64,000 bases of DNA from Methylotenera oryzisoli (GTDB lineage: Bacteria > Pseudomonadota > Gammaproteobacteria > Burkholderiales > Methylophilaceae), in assembly GCA_945878695.1 (NCBI GenBank), contig CAMDXI010000003.1:27243-91242 (forward strand). The letters run 5' to 3'. Made by a program: the position numbers and the translations under genes. The notes beneath the pieces are model-generated. The model was not told the origin of the DNA, made no database searches, and worked only from the letters and a program-made list of their open reading frames with translations. Shown here in pieces: positions 1 through 12,535 of this stretch (position 1 is its first letter; the number at the start of each line of letters is the position of its first letter).

Positions 1-1443
1 CAACGCGATGGGGTAATGTATGCCACGGCCTAAAAACAAAGCATGCTGTTTATCGGCAAAGCGTTTGGCCCATTCGCGAATCTGCGGCTCTAAATTTAAG
101 GCGTGTTGCACGCTGCCGGCTAATTGGCGCAATGCGCTTAAATGGGTTTGCTCGGCTTGCCTATCGAGCAGACCGCGTTGCTTGGCTAAGGTGGCGGCCA
201 AAGTAAAGAGGGCCACCAACTGCGTGGTGAAGGCTTTGGTGGAGGCCACGCCAATTTCCGCGCCGGCACGGGTATAAAAAACCAATTGCGATGCGCGTGG
301 TATGGCACTTTCCTGCACGTTGCAAATGGCTAGCGTTAAATTTTGGCCTAAGGATTTGGCGTGCTTTAAGGCTTCCATGGTGTCCAGGGTTTCACCGGAC
401 TGGGAAATGGTCACGATCAACTGCTTGGGGTTAGGTACGGATACGCGGTAGCGGTATTCACTGGCAATTTCCACGTTGGTGGGCAATTTGGCCAAGCTCT
501 CTAACCAATATTTAGCGGTCAATGCCGCGTAGTAACTGGTGCCGGCGGCCAAGATAAGTATGCTGTCGATCTGCTGAAAAACCGCTTCGGCCTGATCGCC
601 AAACAAGGCAGCAGAGAATTGATTGTCGTCTATTAAGGCCTCTATGGTATCGGTCAGGGCGCGGGGTTGCTCGTGTATTTCTTTTTGCATGAAGTGCGCA
701 TAAGGGCCCAATTCCATGCTGGCCAGGGAGACGTCGCTTAAATGCACTTTACGTTGCACCGCTAGTCCATCGCGACCAAGTATGGCTACACCGTCTAGTC
801 GTATATCCGCCACGTCACCGTCTTCCAAATAAATCACTTTGCGGGTAACGGATAACACCGCCGACACATCGGATGCGATGAAATTTTCACCCTCGCCCAA
901 GCCTATTAACAACGGGCAACCTAAACGCGCGGTAATCATGTGCTCGGGTTCTTTTACCGATACCACGCTAATGGCAAACGCACCGGTGAGCTCGGCCACG
1001 GCTTTTTGCGTAGCGGCTAACAAGCTTAAGCTTTGATGGTAATAATGAATTAAATGCGCGATTACTTCGGTGTCGGTTTGCGAGCTGAATTCGTAACCCA
1101 AGGTTTTTAATCGAGCGCGCTGTTGATCGTGGTTTTCTATGATGCCGTTATGCACCACGGCAATTTGCTCTTTTGATACGTGCGGATGGGCATTGCTTTC
1201 TGTCACGCCACCGTGCGTGGCCCAGCGGGTATGGCCTATGCCGACGTGGCCAGTTATTTTTGTGGCTTCGGCTTTCTCGGTCATGGCAGCGACACGGCCA
1301 ACGGCACGCACGCGCTCTATACCATGGCTATTTAGCACGGCTATACCGGCCGAATCGTAGCCGCGGTATTCAAGCCGACTTAAGCCTTCAATTAAGGTGG
1401 GTACGACGCTTCTGTTTGCTACTGCACCTACAATGCCACACAT
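1..1443 (-). CDS. glmS: Glutamine--fructose-6-phosphate aminotransferase (3' part outside window)
   Basis: Makes glucosamine-6-phosphate from fructose-6-phosphate and glutamine, the first step towards UDP-GlcNAc for peptidoglycan and LPS. The reading frame opens with MCGIVGAV, so Cys2 is the N-terminal nucleophile of the glutaminase domain. [11 protein letters not shown] (about 22-32) and GHTRWATHG follow. The isomerase (SIS) half shows LAAGTSYYA and SQSGETLDT. The frame stays open to base 1, so about 481 of the usual roughly 610 residues are present. The last residues seen are [10 protein letters not shown]. The start lies 9 bp after the glmU stop, so the two genes form an operon serving one pathway. 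Confidence 0.96.
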   Translation of the reverse strand, partial: MCGIVGAVANRSVVPTLIEGLSRLEYRGYDSAGIAVLNSHGIERVRAVGRVAAMTEKAEATKITGHVGIGHTRWATHGGVTESNAHPHVSKEQIAVVHNGIIENHDQQRARLKTLGYEFSSQTDTEVIAHLIHYYHQSLSLLAATQKAVAELTGAFAISVVSVKEPEHMITARLGCPLLIGLGEGENFIASDVSAVLSVTRKVIYLEDGDVADIRLDGVAILGRDGLAVQRKVHLSDVSLASMELGPYAHFMQKEIHEQPRALTDTIEALIDDNQFSAALFGDQAEAVFQQIDSILILAAGTSYYAALTAKYWLESLAKLPTNVEIASEYRYRVSVPNPKQLIVTISQSGETLDTMEALKHAKSLGQNLTLAICNVQESAIPRASQLVFYTRAGAEIGVASTKAFTTQLVALFTLAATLAKQRGLLDRQAEQTHLSALRQLAGSVQHALNLEPQIREWAKRFADKQHALFLGRGIHYPIAL

Positions 1444-1452
1444 GGGTTATCT

Positions 1453-2823
1453 CTACTTTTTAATTTTTACTGGGCGTTTCCAGCCCGCTATGGATTTTTG
1501 ATCTTTGGCTCGACAAAAAGTCAGTTGGCCTGCCGGTGCGTCTTTGGTGATGGTGGAGCCGGCGGCGATGGTTGCGCCCTTGGCTAGGGTGACCGGGGCC
1601 ACTAACTGCGTGTCGGATCCGATGAACACGTCGTCTTCTATGACGGTTCTAAATTTGTTGGCGCCGTCGTAATTGCAGGTAATGGTACCAGCGCCCACGT
1701 TAACATTTTTACCCACGGTGGCATCGCCCACGTAGCTTAGGTGATTAATTTTGCTGGCGCTGTCTACTTGCGCATTTTTCAATTCAACAAAGTTACCAAC
1801 ATGGGTATGATCGGCCAAGGTAGTGCCCGGTCTAATGCGGGCAAACGGACCTAGGCGAGCTTCTTCGCCTATTTGCGCGTCGTCTATATGGGTGAAGGCA
1901 GCAATCTGAGTGCCGGCGGCAATCACGGCGTTTTTAATCACGCAATTAGGTGCTATTTTTACCCTATCACCCAACACCACCTGACCTTCAAACAGGCAAT
2001 TGACATCAATTTGCACGTCGCGACCGCATTGCAGATCGCCGCGCACGTCGATGCGATTGGGGTCTTTCAGGGTCACGCCTTGCTGTAATAATTGCTCCGC
2101 ATAACGCTGTTGGTATACCCGCTCTATCTGCGCTAAATCACTTTTAGCGTTGATGCCGGTTACCGACCATTCGTCCGCAGTGATTTCTGCTACGACAGCC
2201 ACGCCTTGTTTAACTGCCATGGCGACGATATCGGTTAAGTAGTATTCGCCCTGGGCATTGTTGTTGCTAAGTTTGGCCAGCCACTGCACCAATAGTTTAT
2301 TGGGCATGGCCATCATGCCGGTGTTCACTTCTTTGATTTGACGCTGCGCTTCAGTGGCATCTTTATGCTCCACAATGGCCGCAACGTGTGCCTTGCCATC
2401 TCTGACTATGCGGCCATAACCGCTTGGATCGGCTTTGATGAAGGATAGGATGGCCAAGTTATCCGCGGCCTTAGTAATTAATTTCTCACAATCGGGGCTG
2501 GCGACCAAGGGGACATCGCCCAATAAAATTAGCGTGGTGGCCCTCTCTTCAAGGTGCGGCAGCGCTTGTTGCACGGCATGGCCGGTGCCTAATTGCTCAG
2601 CCTGCTTAACCCATACTATGGGTTCACCTTCAAACTGTGCTTTGACTGTCTCACCACCGTAGCCGTAGACCACAATAATTTTGCTCGGCTGCAATGCTTT
2701 AGCCGCCGCCAAGACGTGGCCTAATATTGGCTTTGCGCCCACTTCATGCAAGACTTTGGGTAGATCGGAATGCATGCGCGTGCCTTTGCCGGCAGCGAGT
2801 ATGACTATATTTAGATTAGGCAT
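1453..2823 (-). CDS. glmU: Bifunctional UDP-GlcNAc pyrophosphorylase / GlcN-1-P acetyltransferase
   Basis: Acetylates glucosamine-1-phosphate and then uridylates it to UDP-GlcNAc in the cytoplasm. The N-terminal nucleotidyltransferase signature LAAGKGTRM is at residues 9-17. The C-terminal half, from about residue 250, has hexapeptide left-handed beta-helix repeats of the acetyltransferase domain (NVNVGAGTITCNYDG, VFIGSDTQLVAPV). Length is 456 residues, the usual size. It lies directly upstream of glmS and is separated from atpC by a terminator, so it probably has its own promoter in the 2824-2873 gap. Confidence 0.97.
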   Translation of the reverse strand: MPNLNIVILAAGKGTRMHSDLPKVLHEVGAKPILGHVLAAAKALQPSKIIVVYGYGGETVKAQFEGEPIVWVKQAEQLGTGHAVQQALPHLEERATTLILLGDVPLVASPDCEKLITKAADNLAILSFIKADPSGYGRIVRDGKAHVAAIVEHKDATEAQRQIKEVNTGMMAMPNKLLVQWLAKLSNNNAQGEYYLTDIVAMAVKQGVAVVAEITADEWSVTGINAKSDLAQIERVYQQRYAEQLLQQGVTLKDPNRIDVRGDLQCGRDVQIDVNCLFEGQVVLGDRVKIAPNCVIKNAVIAAGTQIAAFTHIDDAQIGEEARLGPFARIRPGTTLADHTHVGNFVELKNAQVDSASKINHLSYVGDATVGKNVNVGAGTITCNYDGANKFRTVIEDDVFIGSDTQLVAPVTLAKGATIAAGSTITKDAPAGQLTFCRAKDQKSIAGWKRPVKIKK

Positions 2824-2873
2824 TTTTGAAGTTGAGGCTTAACTGCCGTTATTTTTTATAAGCAAAGTATAAC

Positions 2874-2901
2874 AAAAAAGGCAGCCTAAGCTGCCTTTTT
2901 T
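2874..2901 (-). terminator. Rho-independent terminator after atpC
   Basis: A6-GGCAGC, loop CTAA, then GCTGCC-T6. The 12-bp stem includes the A/T tracts. It ends the ATP synthase operon before glmU. The A6/T6 symmetry would let it work on either strand. Confidence 0.85.
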
Positions 2902-2925
2902 GTGGTTAGTGCAGACGCCTAACAA

Positions 2926-3351
2926 CTAGTGTGTTGTTTTGCGTAAGCGCTCTATGGCTTGAATTTGCGCAACGGCCTCAGACAATTCTGCCTGTGCTTT
3001 TGCGTAATCCATATCCGAACTACGGTTTTTCATCGCTTCTTCCGCTGCTGCTTTAGCCGCAATGGCTTTGGCTTCATCTAGATCGTGGCCACGTACCGCT
3101 GTATCAGCTAGTACGGTGATTAAACCCGGTTGCACTTCTAATAAACCGCCGGATAGAAAGATCAGGGTTTCTTCAGCGCTATCTGCGGTTTTAATGCGCA
3201 AGGCCCCCGGTTTAATGCTGGTTACCATGGGCGCGTGATTTGGGTAGATACCCACTTCACCCGCACTGGCTGGCACCACAATAAACTCAGCCTCACCAGC
3301 AAAAATGCTCGCTTCTGCACTGACTACATCGATATGAACAGTATTTGCCAT
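2926..3351 (-). CDS. atpC: ATP synthase F1 subunit epsilon
   Basis: Central-stalk subunit of F1 that couples rotation to the catalytic head and inhibits ATP hydrolysis. It has 141 residues, with an N-terminal beta-sandwich ([36 protein letters not shown], about 5-41) and a C-terminal helical hairpin rich in Ala, Lys and Glu. It is the last gene of the atp operon and is followed by a strong terminator at 2874-2901. Confidence 0.96.
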   Translation of the reverse strand: MANTVHIDVVSAEASIFAGEAEFIVVPASAGEVGIYPNHAPMVTSIKPGALRIKTADSAEETLIFLSGGLLEVQPGLITVLADTAVRGHDLDEAKAIAAKAAAEEAMKNRSSDMDYAKAQAELSEAVAQIQAIERLRKTTH

Positions 3352-3398
3352 CTTTTTTCCTTAACCATTAACTAAATATAAAGTCTAACGACCGTCAA

Positions 3399-4835
<1,437 letters not shown>

Positions 4836-4879
4836 CTATTCAAGCTTATCTGTTGAATTGTAATTAAATTCTTAAAAAA

Positions 4880-5746
4880 TTATGAAACTGCAGCTGCACC
4901 ACCAACGATTTCAGAAATCTCTTTGGTAATGGCCGCTTGACGTGCTTTGTTGTATACCAATTTCAAGTCACCAATCACTTCTTTTGCATTATCCGAAGCC
5001 GACTTCATCGCCACCATACGTGATGACTGTTCGGATGCCATGTTTTCCGCAACGGCGTTGTAAACCAATGATTCAACGTAACGCATCATTAATTGATCCA
5101 CCACCGGCTTTGCTTCTGGCTCATAGATGTAATCCCAATGGCCTTTAGGGCTACCAAGCTGCTCACCGCTTAATGGTAACAATTGTTCCATGACCGGCTC
5201 TTGCTTCATGGTATTAATGAACTTGGTGTAGCTGATGTAAAGCTGATCAATTTCACCGGCTTCGTATGCATCCAACATGACCTTAATGGTACCGATCAAT
5301 GTTTCTAAATGCGGCACGTCACCCAAACCTGTTATGTGCGATTTAACATTCGCACCAACACGGTTCATGAAACCAAATCCTTTGTTGCCAATCGCACTGA
5401 CCGATATGGCCTTACCGTCTGCTTCCCAGCTTTTCATTTGGTTAACCGACAAACGCAGCATGTTGGTGTTTAAGCCACCACACAAACCTTTATCTGAACT
5501 GATAACAATCAGGCCTATGTTTTTAACCACATCACGCTTAACTAAGTAAGGGTGTTTGTACTCTGGATTTGCAAACGATAAATGCGCAGCTACGTTACGA
5601 ATTTTTTCGGCATACGGACGGCTAGCGCGCATTCTGTCCTGCGCTTTACGCATTTTAGAAGCGGCCACCATTTCCATCGCCTTGGTGATCTTACGTGTAT
5701 TTTCTACACTTTTGATCTTAGTTCTAATCTCTTTACTACCAGCCAT
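4880..5746 (-). CDS. atpG: ATP synthase F1 subunit gamma
   Basis: Rotor shaft of F1. It has 288 residues. The N-terminal helix begins [35 protein letters not shown], and the C-terminal helix holds the conserved [21 protein letters not shown] and [19 protein letters not shown]. These are the two coiled-coil arms that sit inside the alpha3beta3 ring. It lies 22 bp downstream of atpA in the operon. Confidence 0.97.
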   Translation of the reverse strand: MAGSKEIRTKIKSVENTRKITKAMEMVAASKMRKAQDRMRASRPYAEKIRNVAAHLSFANPEYKHPYLVKRDVVKNIGLIVISSDKGLCGGLNTNMLRLSVNQMKSWEADGKAISVSAIGNKGFGFMNRVGANVKSHITGLGDVPHLETLIGTIKVMLDAYEAGEIDQLYISYTKFINTMKQEPVMEQLLPLSGEQLGSPKGHWDYIYEPEAKPVVDQLMMRYVESLVYNAVAENMASEQSSRMVAMKSASDNAKEVIGDLKLVYNKARQAAITKEISEIVGGAAAVS

Positions 5747-5768
5747 TTTTAGTCCTAATAGTTAGGTA

Positions 5769-7310
5769 TTAGTATGCATTGGTTGCTTTGAAGTCCTGAA
5801 TTGCGGCTTCAACAGCTTTTTCGTTATCACCGGCTAAGTCTTTGCTGGATTCAATACCGGCCATCAATTTGGCGTATTTAGAAGCCATAAAGCCGTGCAA
5901 TGCATTTTCAAAGGCCAATACTTTATTGGTAGGCACGTCATCAAAATAGCCTTTGTTGGCGGCTAATAGGGTGATGGCCATATTAGATACGCTTAATGGG
6001 GCATATTGAGCTTGCTTCATCAACTCAGTAAACATACGACCGCGATCCAATTGTTTACGTGTCGCTTCATCCAAATCGGAAGCGAACTGGGCAAACGCAG
6101 CCAATTCACGGTATTGAGCTAGCGCTAAACGCACGCCGCCACCTAGTTTTTTGATGACTTTAGTTTGCGCTGCACCACCCACGCGAGACACTGAAATACC
6201 AGCGTTGATCGCAGGACGAATACCGGCGTTGAACAAGTCGGTTTCCAAGAAGATTTGACCATCGGTAATCGAGATCACGTTAGTTGGAACGAAAGCTGAC
6301 ACGTCACCGGCTGCCGTTTCAATAACTGGCAATGCGGTTAATGAGCCTGTTTTGCCTTTAACGGCACCGTTAGTGAATTTCTCTACGTACTCTTCGTTAA
6401 CACGAGCAGCGCGCTCTAATAAACGTGAGTGAATGTAGAACACGTCACCTGGGTAAGCTTCACGACCTGGTGGACGACGTAATAACAAGGAAATTTGACG
6501 GTAAGCAATCGCTTGTTTAGTCAAATCATCGTAAACGATTAATGCATCTTCACCACGATCACGGAAATACTCGCCCATGGTACAACCGGCGTAAGGTGCT
6601 AAGAATTGTAATGCGGCTGAGTCAGACGCTGCGGCCGCTACCACTATGGTGTAAGCCATGGCACCGTTTTCTTCTAATTTACGCACCACGTTAGCAATGG
6701 TGGAGGCTTTCTGACCAATCGCCACGTAGATACAGGTCATGTTTTGACCTTTTTGATTGATGATGGCATCAATCGCTACTGCCGTTTTACCTGTTTGACG
6801 GTCACCAATAATCAATTCACGTTGACCACGGCCAACTGGCACCATGGAGTCCACGGATTTAAGACCGGTTTGCACGGGTTGTGAAACCGATTTACGGGCA
6901 ATCACACCTGGGGCCACTTTTTCAATTTTGTCCGTCATTTTTGCATTGACTGGACCTTTACCATCGATAGGCTGACCTAATGCATTCACTACACGGCCGA
7001 TTAATTCAGGGCCGACTGGCACTTCTAAAATACGGCCGGTACATTTACAAATGTCACCTTCGGTAATGTGTTCGTAGTCACCTAAAACCACGGCACCCAC
7101 TGAGTCACGCTCTAGGTTTAGCGCTAGACCAAAGGTGTTGCCTGGGAATTCGATCATCTCGCCGGCCATCACGTTGGATAGGCCGTGAATGCGAACAATA
7201 CCGTCGGTTACTGAAATGACGGTACCTTGTGTACGGGCTTCAGCTGAAGTAGAAAAATTTTCTAATCTGCTTTTAATCAGCTCACTGATTTCTGATGTAG
7301 ATAACTGCAT
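5769..7310 (-). CDS. atpA: ATP synthase F1 subunit alpha
   Basis: Non-catalytic nucleotide-binding subunit of F1. The P-loop GDRQTGKT is at residues 169-176. [45 protein letters not shown] and the alpha-specific [17 protein letters not shown] follow. At 513 residues it is full length. The operon position between atpH and atpG is standard. Confidence 0.98.
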   Translation of the reverse strand: MQLSTSEISELIKSRLENFSTSAEARTQGTVISVTDGIVRIHGLSNVMAGEMIEFPGNTFGLALNLERDSVGAVVLGDYEHITEGDICKCTGRILEVPVGPELIGRVVNALGQPIDGKGPVNAKMTDKIEKVAPGVIARKSVSQPVQTGLKSVDSMVPVGRGQRELIIGDRQTGKTAVAIDAIINQKGQNMTCIYVAIGQKASTIANVVRKLEENGAMAYTIVVAAAASDSAALQFLAPYAGCTMGEYFRDRGEDALIVYDDLTKQAIAYRQISLLLRRPPGREAYPGDVFYIHSRLLERAARVNEEYVEKFTNGAVKGKTGSLTALPVIETAAGDVSAFVPTNVISITDGQIFLETDLFNAGIRPAINAGISVSRVGGAAQTKVIKKLGGGVRLALAQYRELAAFAQFASDLDEATRKQLDRGRMFTELMKQAQYAPLSVSNMAITLLAANKGYFDDVPTNKVLAFENALHGFMASKYAKLMAGIESSKDLAGDNEKAVEAAIQDFKATNAY

Positions 7311-7351
7311 TGTGGCTCCTAATGTATTCTTTGCCTAAAATGTTCTGTCGC

Positions 7352-7888
7352 TTATGCTGAAAGGGTATAAGCTAAATTTTGTAACTGATTTTTGACGGAT
7401 GCGTCTATCACGGTATCGCCAACAATAATTTTAATGCCGCCTATGAGTTCTGAATCCACTGAAACATTGGCTTCTATTTTTTTACCAAACTTCACTTCTA
7501 AACGTTTTACTAAATCTTTTACTTCTGCCGCACTGGGTTTGGACGCGGCAATAATTTGCGCTTCCAAGCTGCCCTCATCCAAGGCTTTGAGTTCTTCGAA
7601 AGCATAGCTAATTGCCGGCAATACAGACAGGCGGCGGTATTCCACCAACACCTTGATTAAGTTTTGACCGTATTCATTTAGATTATCGCCACACACTTTT
7701 AGGAATGCGGCCTGCAATTCGCTGCTGACTACTTTTGGATCTTGTATGTAGGCTTGCATTTGCGCGTCATTAGCGACGGCCGCTGCAAAACCTAACATTT
7801 CAGACCATTTAGCCAAGGCCTTTTGCTGCTTAGCAAGATTGAATGCGGCAACCGCGTAAGGCCTTGCAATGGTTGATATCTCAGCCAT
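7352..7888 (-). CDS. atpH: ATP synthase F1 subunit delta
   Basis: Joins the peripheral stalk (subunit b) to the top of F1. It has 178 residues, with the typical N-terminal six-helix region starting STIARPYAVAAFNLAKQQ and the conserved C-terminal segment ELIGGIKIIVGDTVIDASVKNQLQNL. It begins 2 bp after the atpF stop, so the two are probably translationally coupled. Confidence 0.95.
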   Translation of the reverse strand: MAEISTIARPYAVAAFNLAKQQKALAKWSEMLGFAAAVANDAQMQAYIQDPKVVSSELQAAFLKVCGDNLNEYGQNLIKVLVEYRRLSVLPAISYAFEELKALDEGSLEAQIIAASKPSAAEVKDLVKRLEVKFGKKIEANVSVDSELIGGIKIIVGDTVIDASVKNQLQNLAYTLSA

Positions 7889-7890
7889 GC

Positions 7891-8361
7891 TTATAGCTCC
7901 GCAGCCAATTTAGCCAACATGTCGCTGTGTGCACTTGCGTTGATTTCTTTACGCAATATTTTTTCAGCACCGGCAACAGCCAAGCTAGACACTTGCGAAC
8001 GTAGGCCTTCTTTAGCACGATTGATCTCTTGCTCAATTTCAGCTTTTGCACCAGCAATGATGCGATCGCCTTCTGCCTTAGCCACGCCTTTTGCGTCTTC
8101 AACGATTTGTGAACCACGTTTTTCAGCTTGACCTATGATTTCGCTGGCTTTTTGTTTGGCTTCATTCAAAGTGATTTCAGATTTTTTTGCAGCCACTTCT
8201 AAGGCATTTCTACCTTCAGAAGCCGCAGCCAAACCATCAGCAATTTCCTTTTGGCGCGTTTCAATGGCTGATAACAGCGGCGGCCAAACGAACTTCACTG
8301 TGAACCAAATCAACACAGCAAATGCAATGGCTTGTGCGATAAGTGTAAAGTTAATATTCAT
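7891..8361 (-). CDS. atpF: ATP synthase Fo subunit b
   Basis: Peripheral stalk subunit. One N-terminal membrane helix (about residues 5-27, INFTLIAQAIAFAVLIWFTVKFVWPP) is followed by a long charged coiled coil (about 35-140) that dimerises and reaches F1. At 156 residues it matches the bacterial b subunit. It lies between atpE and atpH. Confidence 0.96.
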   Translation of the reverse strand: MNINFTLIAQAIAFAVLIWFTVKFVWPPLLSAIETRQKEIADGLAAASEGRNALEVAAKKSEITLNEAKQKASEIIGQAEKRGSQIVEDAKGVAKAEGDRIIAGAKAEIEQEINRAKEGLRSQVSSLAVAGAEKILRKEINASAHSDMLAKLAAEL

Positions 8362-8435
8362 TACTTACTCCAATATTTAAGTCGTTTAATTTGCGCCAGG
8401 CATGAGGCTGCCTGCCGCCAAATTATTTAGGCTAA

Positions 8436-8744
<309 letters not shown>

Positions 8745-8772
8745 TTATTAAAAATAACACTACTTAAAAAAA

Positions 8773-9606
8773 CTAATGCGATTCATGCGCCATGGCTAAG
8801 TAAACGACCGTTAACATCATGAATATGAAGGCTTGCAATGCCACGATTAAGATGTGGAATATAGACCAGCCGGCGCCTAAAATAGCACCGAATATGGTGC
8901 CGGATACACCGGTAGCCGCCCATAAGCCTAATAGCAAGAAAATAACCTCACCCGCGTACATATTACCGAACAGTCGCAATGAATGGGACAACGGTTTAGA
9001 CACATACTCGATTAAGTTGAATAAGAAGTTAGCTGGCCAAACCCAGATTTTGCTACCAAACGGCGCACAGAATATTTCGTGCACAAAACCGCCTAAACCC
9101 TTCACTTTAACCGAGAAGAATATCATTAATATCCAAACCGAAAGGGCTAGCGCAAATGTAGTGTTGATGTCTGAAGTTGGAACGGCGCGCCATTTAGCGT
9201 GCTCGCCACCAAAGAAGGCCACGATGCTGGCAACCCAATCCACCGGCAAGAAGTCCATGGAGTTCATGGCAAACACCCATAAAAATACCGTTAGAGCGGT
9301 TGGGGCAATAAAGCTATGACGGTTACCGTGGAATATGTTTTTGACTTGATCGTCTACGAAATTGAAAATCAGTTCAACAAAGGCTTGGCCTTTGCTAGGC
9401 ACGCCGGCCGTTGCTTTGCGCGCCACCAACCAGATCAAACCCATGACAATTAAACCCAATGCCACCGACATCACGAAGGTGTCTACGTGCAAAGTCCAAA
9501 AGCCAGCACCTTCACTCACGGGGTGCGCGTTAAAACTTAAATGGTGCTCTATGTATCCTGATGGGGTAAGTCCGTGTTCTGCACTGTTTGCGTGTTCTGT
9601 AGCCAT
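8773..9606 (-). CDS. atpB: ATP synthase Fo subunit a
   Basis: Stator channel subunit that passes protons to the c ring. It has 277 residues and five or six hydrophobic helices. The essential Arg is in helix 4 at [18 protein letters not shown], with [22 protein letters not shown] at the C terminus. The N terminus is His-rich ([10 protein letters not shown]). It lies between atpI and atpE. Confidence 0.97.
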   Translation of the reverse strand: MATEHANSAEHGLTPSGYIEHHLSFNAHPVSEGAGFWTLHVDTFVMSVALGLIVMGLIWLVARKATAGVPSKGQAFVELIFNFVDDQVKNIFHGNRHSFIAPTALTVFLWVFAMNSMDFLPVDWVASIVAFFGGEHAKWRAVPTSDINTTFALALSVWILMIFFSVKVKGLGGFVHEIFCAPFGSKIWVWPANFLFNLIEYVSKPLSHSLRLFGNMYAGEVIFLLLGLWAATGVSGTIFGAILGAGWSIFHILIVALQAFIFMMLTVVYLAMAHESH

Positions 9607-9640
9607 AATCCGATATTTACTTTAACTAAATGGGTTTAAA

Positions 9641-10015
9641 TTAAACGTTTAATCTACTCAGCGCTGCACCCGAAAATAGCGCGGCAGCTGCCAATCCAGC
9701 AATCAGCGCAAATGGCACCAACTGCCCGTACACATTAAAAATGATTGCCAACAAAATGACAATCACTAAAATTTTTACCGCTTCCGCTTTTAATAAATTC
9801 AATAAAATGGCGGTTGGATCTTCACTTCTAACTTGCCTGCTAGCAATCTTACTGGCCGTCATGGCAGCGATAATAACCGATGCGCCACCTAATAATGCCG
9901 ACATGCCGCCGTGTAATCCTGTTACAACTAATGCAACTAGCGCAACCGCAATGGTGGCAATCAGCTGAACCTTAAGCATTCTACTAAACACATCGGCTGT
10001 AATGGCTGCTGACAA
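9641..10015 (-). CDS. atpI: ATP synthase subunit I (AtpI)
   Basis: Small membrane protein of 124 residues that opens the atp operon. About four hydrophobic segments (residues 16-36, 37-55, 75-95, 98-118). The family is thought to assist c-ring assembly or Mg2+ supply. It is not required for catalysis. It lies 34 bp upstream of atpB, and its position is the main support for the name, since AtpI sequences vary widely. Confidence 0.88.
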   Translation of the reverse strand: MSAAITADVFSRMLKVQLIATIAVALVALVVTGLHGGMSALLGGASVIIAAMTASKIASRQVRSEDPTAILLNLLKAEAVKILVIVILLAIIFNVYGQLVPFALIAGLAAAALFSGAALSRLNV

Positions 10016-10095
10016 AGACTTAAACCCAGTTAATTGATTGCTTTTTTGTTGCTACCCAAACGATTTTTTTACTGCATCGTTTAGTAAAGACCGCG

Positions 10096-10124
10096 ATTCT
10101 GAATTAATAGCCGGTTTTAGTCAA
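10096..10124 (-). promoter_or_regulatory. Candidate sigma-70 promoter of the ATP synthase operon
   Basis: On the minus strand TTGACT (10124-10119) is followed after 17 bp by CAGAAT (10101-10096), about 80 bp upstream of the atpI start. Just downstream, in what would be the mRNA leader, the 7-bp inverted repeat AAACGAT/ATCGTTT (10058-10082) could form a hairpin. The assignment rests on -35 match and spacing only. Confidence 0.5.
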
Positions 10125-10151
10125 GAACTAACTATAAGCAAAAATAGGCAC

Positions 10152-11039
10152 TTAGCGCATCATTTTGCTAATAATCTCATCCAACTGGTCGAGATTGGCG
10201 TAGTTGATTTTTAATGCGCCTGACCCATTTGCGGCGGCCTTTATCGTTACGCTTGCGCCTAATTTTTCACTCAACGCTTGTTCTAGGCTTAAAACGTCAC
10301 GATTTTGTTTGGTTTTCTGACTTACTTTCTGGCCGGGTGATGCCTTATTTGCAGCCTCATCAGCTTGGTGTTTTTTTACTAAAGCCTCAGCATCACGCAC
10401 TGAAAAATTATTTTGCACGATTTGCTCAGCCAGCATTACTTGCTGTGCGCCAGACAAGCCAATTAAAGTGCGGGCATGGCCCATGTCTATTTTTCCGTGC
10501 ATGAGCATGTCTTGCACTGGGGCAGACAGGCTTAACAAACGCAATAGATTAGACACGGCCACGCGCGAGCGACCAACCGCCAAAGCGGCTTTTTCGTGGG
10601 TCATGTCGAATTCGTCTATTAAGCGTTTAATGCCTTGTGCTTCCTCTAAGGGATTGAGATTTTCTCTTTGTATGTTCTCAATCAATGCCATGGCCAAGGC
10701 TGATTCATCGGCAATTTCACGCACTAAAACTGGCACCTCTTCTAGGCCAGCCATTTGACTTGCGCGCCAACGCCGTTCACCGGCAATAATTTCATAGCGC
10801 TCGGCATCAATGTGCCGCACCAATATAGGCTGCATAATGCCTTGGCTTTTTATCGACTCGGCCAGCGTTTGCAGTGCGGCATCGTCCATGTAGCTGCGCG
10901 GTTGGTATTTGCCCGGTTGCAACTGCTCCACTTTTAATATGAGCAAGGAATCGGCCTCACCCACCGAACCCATGTCTCCTGCCAACAGCGAATCCAAGCC
11001 GCGACCCAAGCCTCGATTTAAGCCTTTTACTTTAACCAT
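10152..11039 (-). CDS. parB: Chromosome partitioning protein ParB (parS-binding CTPase)
   Basis: Binds parS and spreads as a clamp to load SMC and interact with ParA. Starting from ATG at 11039 it has 295 residues and begins MVKVKGLNRGLGRGLDSLL, the usual ParB N terminus that contacts ParA. GERRWRAS (87-94) is the CTP-binding motif. ENIQRENLNPLEEAQG and the HTH region (HEKAALAVGRSRVAVSNLLRLLSL) follow. A longer frame exists up to 11072, but the shorter start fits the family and overlaps the parA stop by 8 bp. Two perfect parS sites lie nearby (15221-15236 and 22120-22135). Confidence 0.96.
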   Translation of the reverse strand: MVKVKGLNRGLGRGLDSLLAGDMGSVGEADSLLILKVEQLQPGKYQPRSYMDDAALQTLAESIKSQGIMQPILVRHIDAERYEIIAGERRWRASQMAGLEEVPVLVREIADESALAMALIENIQRENLNPLEEAQGIKRLIDEFDMTHEKAALAVGRSRVAVSNLLRLLSLSAPVQDMLMHGKIDMGHARTLIGLSGAQQVMLAEQIVQNNFSVRDAEALVKKHQADEAANKASPGQKVSQKTKQNRDVLSLEQALSEKLGASVTIKAAANGSGALKINYANLDQLDEIISKMMR

Positions 11040-11832
11040 GTTTTTTCTCTTTACGATTGATGTCTTTTTCACTGACTTCTTTTGCCAGCTCTAAATAAGC
11101 CTGCGCACCCTTGGAATTTTTATCGTAGGTTAGGACCGGCATGCCGTAACTTGGGGCCTCGGCCAAACGAATATTGCGCGGAATAATGGTTTTATAAACT
11201 TTATCGCCAAAGTGACTTATTAACTGCGCGGACACTTGCTGAGCCAGCATATTGCGATTATCGAATAGGGTGCGCAACAAACCTTCAATTTCCAGGGTGG
11301 GATTCAAACGCGCCCGCACTTTTTTAATGGTGTTGACCAAATCCGACAAGCCTTCTAAGGCATAGTATTCACATTGCATGGGAATTAACACTGCATTGGA
11401 TGCGGTTAAGGCATTGACCGTGACCAAATTGAGCGCAGGCGGGCAATCCAGCAATATGAAATCGTAGGTTTTCGCCCCCTCGCTATTAAGCAATTTGGCT
11501 ATGGCCACTTTTAAGCGGTTTTCCCTAGCCAACTCATTGACCAATTCCACTTCCGCACCGGCTAAATCTCTGTTGGCTGGGGCAACATCAAAGCCACCTT
11601 TAGCGCTACTGACAATCACCTCTTGCAGGGATTTATCACCAATTAAAACGTGGTATATGCTGTGCTTAAGAAAAGCTTTATCGATGCCACTGCCGGTACT
11701 GGCATTGCCCTGCGGATCCAAGTCTATCAACAATACCGCTTTACCCAAATTGGCTAGACTGGCCGCCAGATTAACACTGGTGGTGGTCTTGCCCACGCCG
11801 CCTTTTTGATTGGTGATAGCTAAAATTTTCAT
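11032..11832 (-). CDS. parA: Chromosome partitioning ATPase ParA
   Basis: Deviant Walker A ATPase that moves ParB-parS complexes over the nucleoid. KGGVGKTT is at residues 10-17, DLDPQGNAS at about 38-46 and the Walker B-like ILLDCPPAL near 126. It has 266 residues. It is preceded by rsmG (20 bp gap) and overlaps parB, giving the common mnmG-rsmG-parA-parB operon. Confidence 0.97.
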   Translation of the reverse strand: MKILAITNQKGGVGKTTTSVNLAASLANLGKAVLLIDLDPQGNASTGSGIDKAFLKHSIYHVLIGDKSLQEVIVSSAKGGFDVAPANRDLAGAEVELVNELARENRLKVAIAKLLNSEGAKTYDFILLDCPPALNLVTVNALTASNAVLIPMQCEYYALEGLSDLVNTIKKVRARLNPTLEIEGLLRTLFDNRNMLAQQVSAQLISHFGDKVYKTIIPRNIRLAEAPSYGMPVLTYDKNSKGAQAYLELAKEVSEKDINRKEKKHG

Positions 11833-11851
11833 GGGGGTGTAATTTTTAATT

Positions 11852-12535
11852 TTATTTTAAGTTTAAAAAAACAAGATGCCGCTCAGCATCCAAACCAGCT
11901 ACCTTTAACACTTCAATTTTCACAAGCGCCACGCCATCTTGCCCATCAGCCAAGCGTTGAAATTGCTGCGCGGCCAACTCCTGCTCTGGCAACACGCCTT
12001 TCATGGCTAACCAGAGGCCGGTTTTTGCCAATAAATGCCTGCTTAGTTTAACAAATAGCGCCAGCTCGGAAAACGCGCGGGATACAATCACATCAAAACC
12101 CGAACCGTTATTTATGCCATCTGGTTTTAAGGCCTCAACTCGACCGCTGGCCACGTGAAAATTGTGCAAAGCCAATTCACCTTTTACCTGACGCATGAAA
12201 CTGGCCTTCTTTTGCACCGAGTCTATGGCCGTCACTTGCAACGCTGGCAAGCATATAGCTAACGGGATGCTAGGCAAACCAGCCCCAGCACCCACGTCCA
12301 GCAAACTTTTTGCTGACAAAGCCTGCACATGTGGCAACACACTTAAACTGTCCAATAGGTGCAAGCTTACCATGTCCAATGGGTCACGGATGGCCGTTAA
12401 ATTATGCACTTTGTTCCACTTATCGATCAGTAATAAATAAGCCAGCAACTTGGCCTGTTTATCGGCACTGACCTGAAGTTGCATGGCCAGCAAACCCGCC
12501 TCTAATTTAGTGGCCAACTGCGCCTGCAAGGTCAT
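11852..12535 (-). CDS. rsmG: 16S rRNA (guanine-N7) methyltransferase RsmG
   Basis: Methylates G527 of 16S rRNA (E. coli numbering) with S-adenosylmethionine. It has 227 residues. The family motif [14 protein letters not shown] (about 39-52) is followed by the SAM-binding [17 protein letters not shown] (about 79-95) and [10 protein letters not shown]. Its ATG overlaps the mnmG stop (ATGA-type), so translation is probably coupled. Confidence 0.96.
   Translation of the reverse strand: MTLQAQLATKLEAGLLAMQLQVSADKQAKLLAYLLLIDKWNKVHNLTAIRDPLDMVSLHLLDSLSVLPHVQALSAKSLLDVGAGAGLPSIPLAICLPALQVTAIDSVQKKASFMRQVKGELALHNFHVASGRVEALKPDGINNGSGFDVIVSRAFSELALFVKLSRHLLAKTGLWLAMKGVLPEQELAAQQFQRLADGQDGVALVKIEVLKVAGLDAERHLVFLNLK

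Noticed and set aside
20..1463. Several plus-strand open frames at the left edge
   Set aside because: All lie opposite the open minus-strand glmS frame, which begins MCGIVGAV and is clearly the real gene.
8819..9319. 166-residue open frame antisense to atpB
   Set aside because: It is a shadow of the conserved atpB coding sequence, with no family resemblance or ribosome site.
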